Shown one piece after another: positions 62,120 through 64,000 of a stretch of DNA of 64,000 nt. The position numbers and the translations under genes are program-made. The notes under the pieces were generated by a model. It was not told the DNA's origin and ran no database searches. It saw only the letters and a list, made by a program, of their open reading frames with translations. The first letter of the stretch is position 1. Each line of letters begins with the position of its first letter. The DNA is from Pedobacter deserti. Lineage in GTDB: Bacteria > Bacteroidota > Bacteroidia > Sphingobacteriales > Sphingobacteriaceae. The DNA is taken from contig NZ_JAFMZQ010000001.1 of NCBI RefSeq assembly GCF_024436415.1, forward strand, positions 3,038,001 to 3,102,000, read 5' to 3'.

Positions 62120-63130
62120 TTATTTGTTAGACGGTTCATTCTCGCAGTCGGTGCCAATTATGGTTATTATATCCCCAGCGCGTTTGAATGAAGCATTATT
62201 AAATGCAGTAATCACATTGAGTATTTCGTCGAGGTTCTGATCATTTAAAAAAGCGGCTGTGAATCGGCATTTCTTTCCCTGCTCCTGTTCAAAAAAAATT
62301 TTCACATTGAACTTTTTATTAAGTATAGCGACCGCCTGTTCCATAGTTACATCGTCAAAGAAAAGATCATTTTTTTGCCAAGCCACCGCTTTATCAGCGA
62401 TGACTTCGAATTTCCTCGGTGTTCCGACTTTTTGGTCAAAAACCAACTGTTGATTTGGCAAAAGGACCGCCAACAAGTTGTCATCTTCCTGAACTTTAAC
62501 TTTCCCGCGAGTAACAGTCACAACAATGGGCGTCCCCTTCAAAGCCCGAATATTAAAAGCTGTGCCTAACACAATTGTCGTTAAACCTTCTGACTGCACT
62601 ACGAATGGCCGCATTGGATCATGTTTGATGTCAAAATAGCCTTCACCCCGCAAAACCACCTCGCGTGATTTTCCGGAGAACACTTTAGGGTACTCCAAAA
62701 TGCTGTTATCATTAAGAATGACTGTACTGCCGTCGGGCAAGGACACCTTTCGGTGTTGAAGTGTCGTAACTGCGCTGGCGTCTAACCCGCCGATTGTCCG
62801 TTGTGGCGCAAAGAGTTTTGTTGAATTAATAAGATAAACGGCAGCTAGAAAGAAAAGAAAGATCGCCGCGGCACTGCACATCCAAACTAGACTGACCTTA
62901 AATGGAGCCGGCTTTTGAGAAGTAGTAATTGCTGTAAAGACCTCATCTGCCTTTGCTGCGTCCATAGTTACCTCGACAGCAGGGCTGTCCCAGTCTGCAA
63001 TCATTAGGTCCCGCAAATCAGATAAGTCATCCTGGCACCTAAGAAACTCCAAAAGCTGAGCTTCTTCCTGTGAAGATATTATATCATTTGTGTGTTTGTG
63101 AATCAGTTGTTTGAGTTGTGGTTTTTTCAT
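62120..63130 (-). CDS. FecR-family anti-sigma factor, cassette 3
   Basis: A 336-aa protein, shorter than the other two FecR copies. It has an N-terminal sigma-binding part and a membrane helix near residues 82-104 (VWMCSAAAIFLFFLAAVYLI). The FecR domain follows: VSLPDGSTVILNDNSILEYP, VVLRGEGYFDIKHDPMRPFVV, VLGTAFNIRALKGT. A C-terminal DUF4974-like segment (TMEQAVAILNKKFNVKIFFE) ends the protein. It links SusC of cassette 3 to the sigma factor at 63310, in the same orientation. Confidence 0.92.
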   Translation of the reverse strand: MKKPQLKQLIHKHTNDIISSQEEAQLLEFLRCQDDLSDLRDLMIADWDSPAVEVTMDAAKADEVFTAITTSQKPAPFKVSLVWMCSAAAIFLFFLAAVYLINSTKLFAPQRTIGGLDASAVTTLQHRKVSLPDGSTVILNDNSILEYPKVFSGKSREVVLRGEGYFDIKHDPMRPFVVQSEGLTTIVLGTAFNIRALKGTPIVVTVTRGKVKVQEDDNLLAVLLPNQQLVFDQKVGTPRKFEVIADKAVAWQKNDLFFDDVTMEQAVAILNKKFNVKIFFEQEQGKKCRFTAAFLNDQNLDEILNVITAFNNASFKRAGDIITIIGTDCENEPSNK

Positions 63131-63309
63131 AAAATGTGTCTAAGTGAGGAGACACTGTTATTGTATCTGACGATTCAAATTCAAAAAGGTAGTAGTCTGT
63201 TGGAAAAAAAAATCTGGCCGTGGTATGATCCAATGCGGAAAACTATTTAACATAGTTCCTTGCTGCCACAATAAAAATTACTCGCGGCAGTCCAACAATC
63301 ATTATGTGA

Positions 63310-63888
63310 CTAGACATCGCCAAAAAAAAGAAGCAAGAATAGAGCTAAAGCCTCTCCTTTCCTTACAGTGGACTTCAACTTCTTAATAGCTTCCCGTAGA
63401 TGCACCTTTACCGTCAATGTTGAAATACCAAGCTTTTCAGCAATTTCTCTTTGTTTCAATCCTTCGTTATAGTACATCTGACAGACCAGTCTCTGCTGTT
63501 TTGGCAATTTATTGATAATAGCACCGATGTGGGCGTGCGAATCTTTTAACATCAAAATTTCTTCAGATTTACTGTAAACTTCCGAGCTCTCGCGCTGAAA
63601 ATCTATCTGTGACTTATATTCTAATGCTCTTTTCTTCAAGGCGTCGAGCGTCTGGTTAACTGCTACCATACGCAGATATCCACCAAAATTGTCGACATCG
63701 GACAATTCCCTTCTTTTAACCCAAATTTTTAGAAATACCTCCTGCACAATTTCCTCCGATTGCTCTTTTGACTTTAAATAGCGAAAAGCATATCTAAAAA
63801 CCTTATTCCTATATATGTCAAACAGTACGCGAAACGCCTTCGGGTCGGCATTGGCCAGTCCAATCAAGAGATGTCTTTCGTTACTCAT
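63310..63888 (-). CDS. ECF RNA polymerase sigma factor, cassette 3
   Basis: A 192-aa protein. Region 2 has AFRVLFDIYRNKVFRYAFRYL and EEIVQEVFLKIWVKRR; region 4 has LPKQQRLVCQMYYNEGLKQREIAEKLG and recognition helix STLTVKVHLREAIKKL. The C-terminal end (GEALALFLLLFFGDV) is hydrophobic as in the other two sigma factors. The gene heads cassette 3 in the same orientation as FecR, SusC, SusD and the TlpA genes. Its start at 63888 is the first ATG. Confidence 0.92.
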   Translation of the reverse strand: MSNERHLLIGLANADPKAFRVLFDIYRNKVFRYAFRYLKSKEQSEEIVQEVFLKIWVKRRELSDVDNFGGYLRMVAVNQTLDALKKRALEYKSQIDFQRESSEVYSKSEEILMLKDSHAHIGAIINKLPKQQRLVCQMYYNEGLKQREIAEKLGISTLTVKVHLREAIKKLKSTVRKGEALALFLLLFFGDV

Positions 63889-64000
63889 TCGCTGTACCTC
63901 ATATACAAAATTACCATTTTGTGCGACTTCGTGGCTTAACTACTCCAAATTAATTAACTGTCTTAACCTCGGATATACAAACAAAAGAAACGAATCGTGT

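Noticed and set aside
28175..63888. Polysaccharide utilization locus
   Set aside because: No glycoside hydrolase, polysaccharide lyase or carbohydrate esterase is recognised; calling it a PUL would be unsupported.
1..64000. CRISPR arrays, rRNA and tRNA genes
   Set aside because: No regularly spaced repeats, conserved rRNA segments or cloverleaf-like sequences were noticed on either strand.

Overview
The window looks like chromosome from a Bacteroidota soil or plant-associated bacterium of the Sphingobacteriaceae type (Pedobacter/Mucilaginibacter-like). This is inferred from three SusC/SusD outer-membrane import pairs with ECF sigma factors and FecR anti-sigma factors, TlpA-type periplasmic thioredoxins, LytTR/LytS-type two-component genes, many lipoproteins with Bacteroidota-style lipoboxes, and several TAnnTTTG -7 promoter elements just upstream of start codons. 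No rRNA, tRNA or CRISPR array was seen.

The first half (about 1-28 kb) is a mosaic of small operons and decayed genes. Positions 1-2.4 kb hold a frameshifted lipoprotein, small hypothetical genes, a DUF3606 gene and a broken histidine-kinase tail. From 2.4 to 6.8 kb a MocR-type regulator faces a four-gene operon (ketopantoate-reductase-like, SDR, membrane protein, DinB-like). Next come a YfiT/DinB gene with a branched-chain aminotransferase, a membrane protein with a Crp/Fnr regulator, a lone large serine recombinase with a small overlapping ORF, an APH-like kinase, and an SRPBCC/FAD-monooxygenase pair. The 16.9-20.3 kb operon (diheme cytochrome c, amidohydrolase, PhlG-like C-C hydrolase, SRPBCC protein) reads as a catabolic or detoxifying unit. 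It lies directly downstream of a LytTR regulator, a LytS-type kinase and a second kinase whose ATP-binding motifs are degenerate. A haem-cytochrome-like membrane protein, an AraC regulator, a cupin and a lipoprotein follow. At 27.2-27.6 kb there is a second, broken copy of the small-gene module seen at 1.1-1.9 kb.

The second half (about 28-64 kb) looks more AT-rich and is dominated by three consecutive import cassettes. Each contains an ECF sigma factor, FecR, a SusC with an N-terminal STN signalling domain, SusD and thioredoxin-fold proteins. Cassette 1 (28.2-40.7 kb) carries an M13 peptidase, a DUF4369-TlpA and a TPR-TlpA. Cassette 2 (43.2-52.1 kb) carries a short TlpA and an FKBP prolyl isomerase. 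Cassette 3 (54.6-63.9 kb) carries a short TlpA and a TPR-TlpA. No glycoside hydrolase is present. The likely theme is therefore substrate-induced uptake of peptides or other thiol/disulfide-sensitive compounds rather than glycans; this is inference. A sugar-isomerase-like TIM barrel with a divergent AraC regulator sits between cassettes 1 and 2, and a DUF2891 protein sits between cassettes 2 and 3.

The most unusual points are the repeated thioredoxin-rich SusCD architecture, hairpins in every FecR-SusC gap, hydrophobic C-terminal tails on all three sigma factors, the kinase/pseudokinase pair beside the PhlG-like operon, and the chimeric duplicated small-gene module near 27.4 kb.
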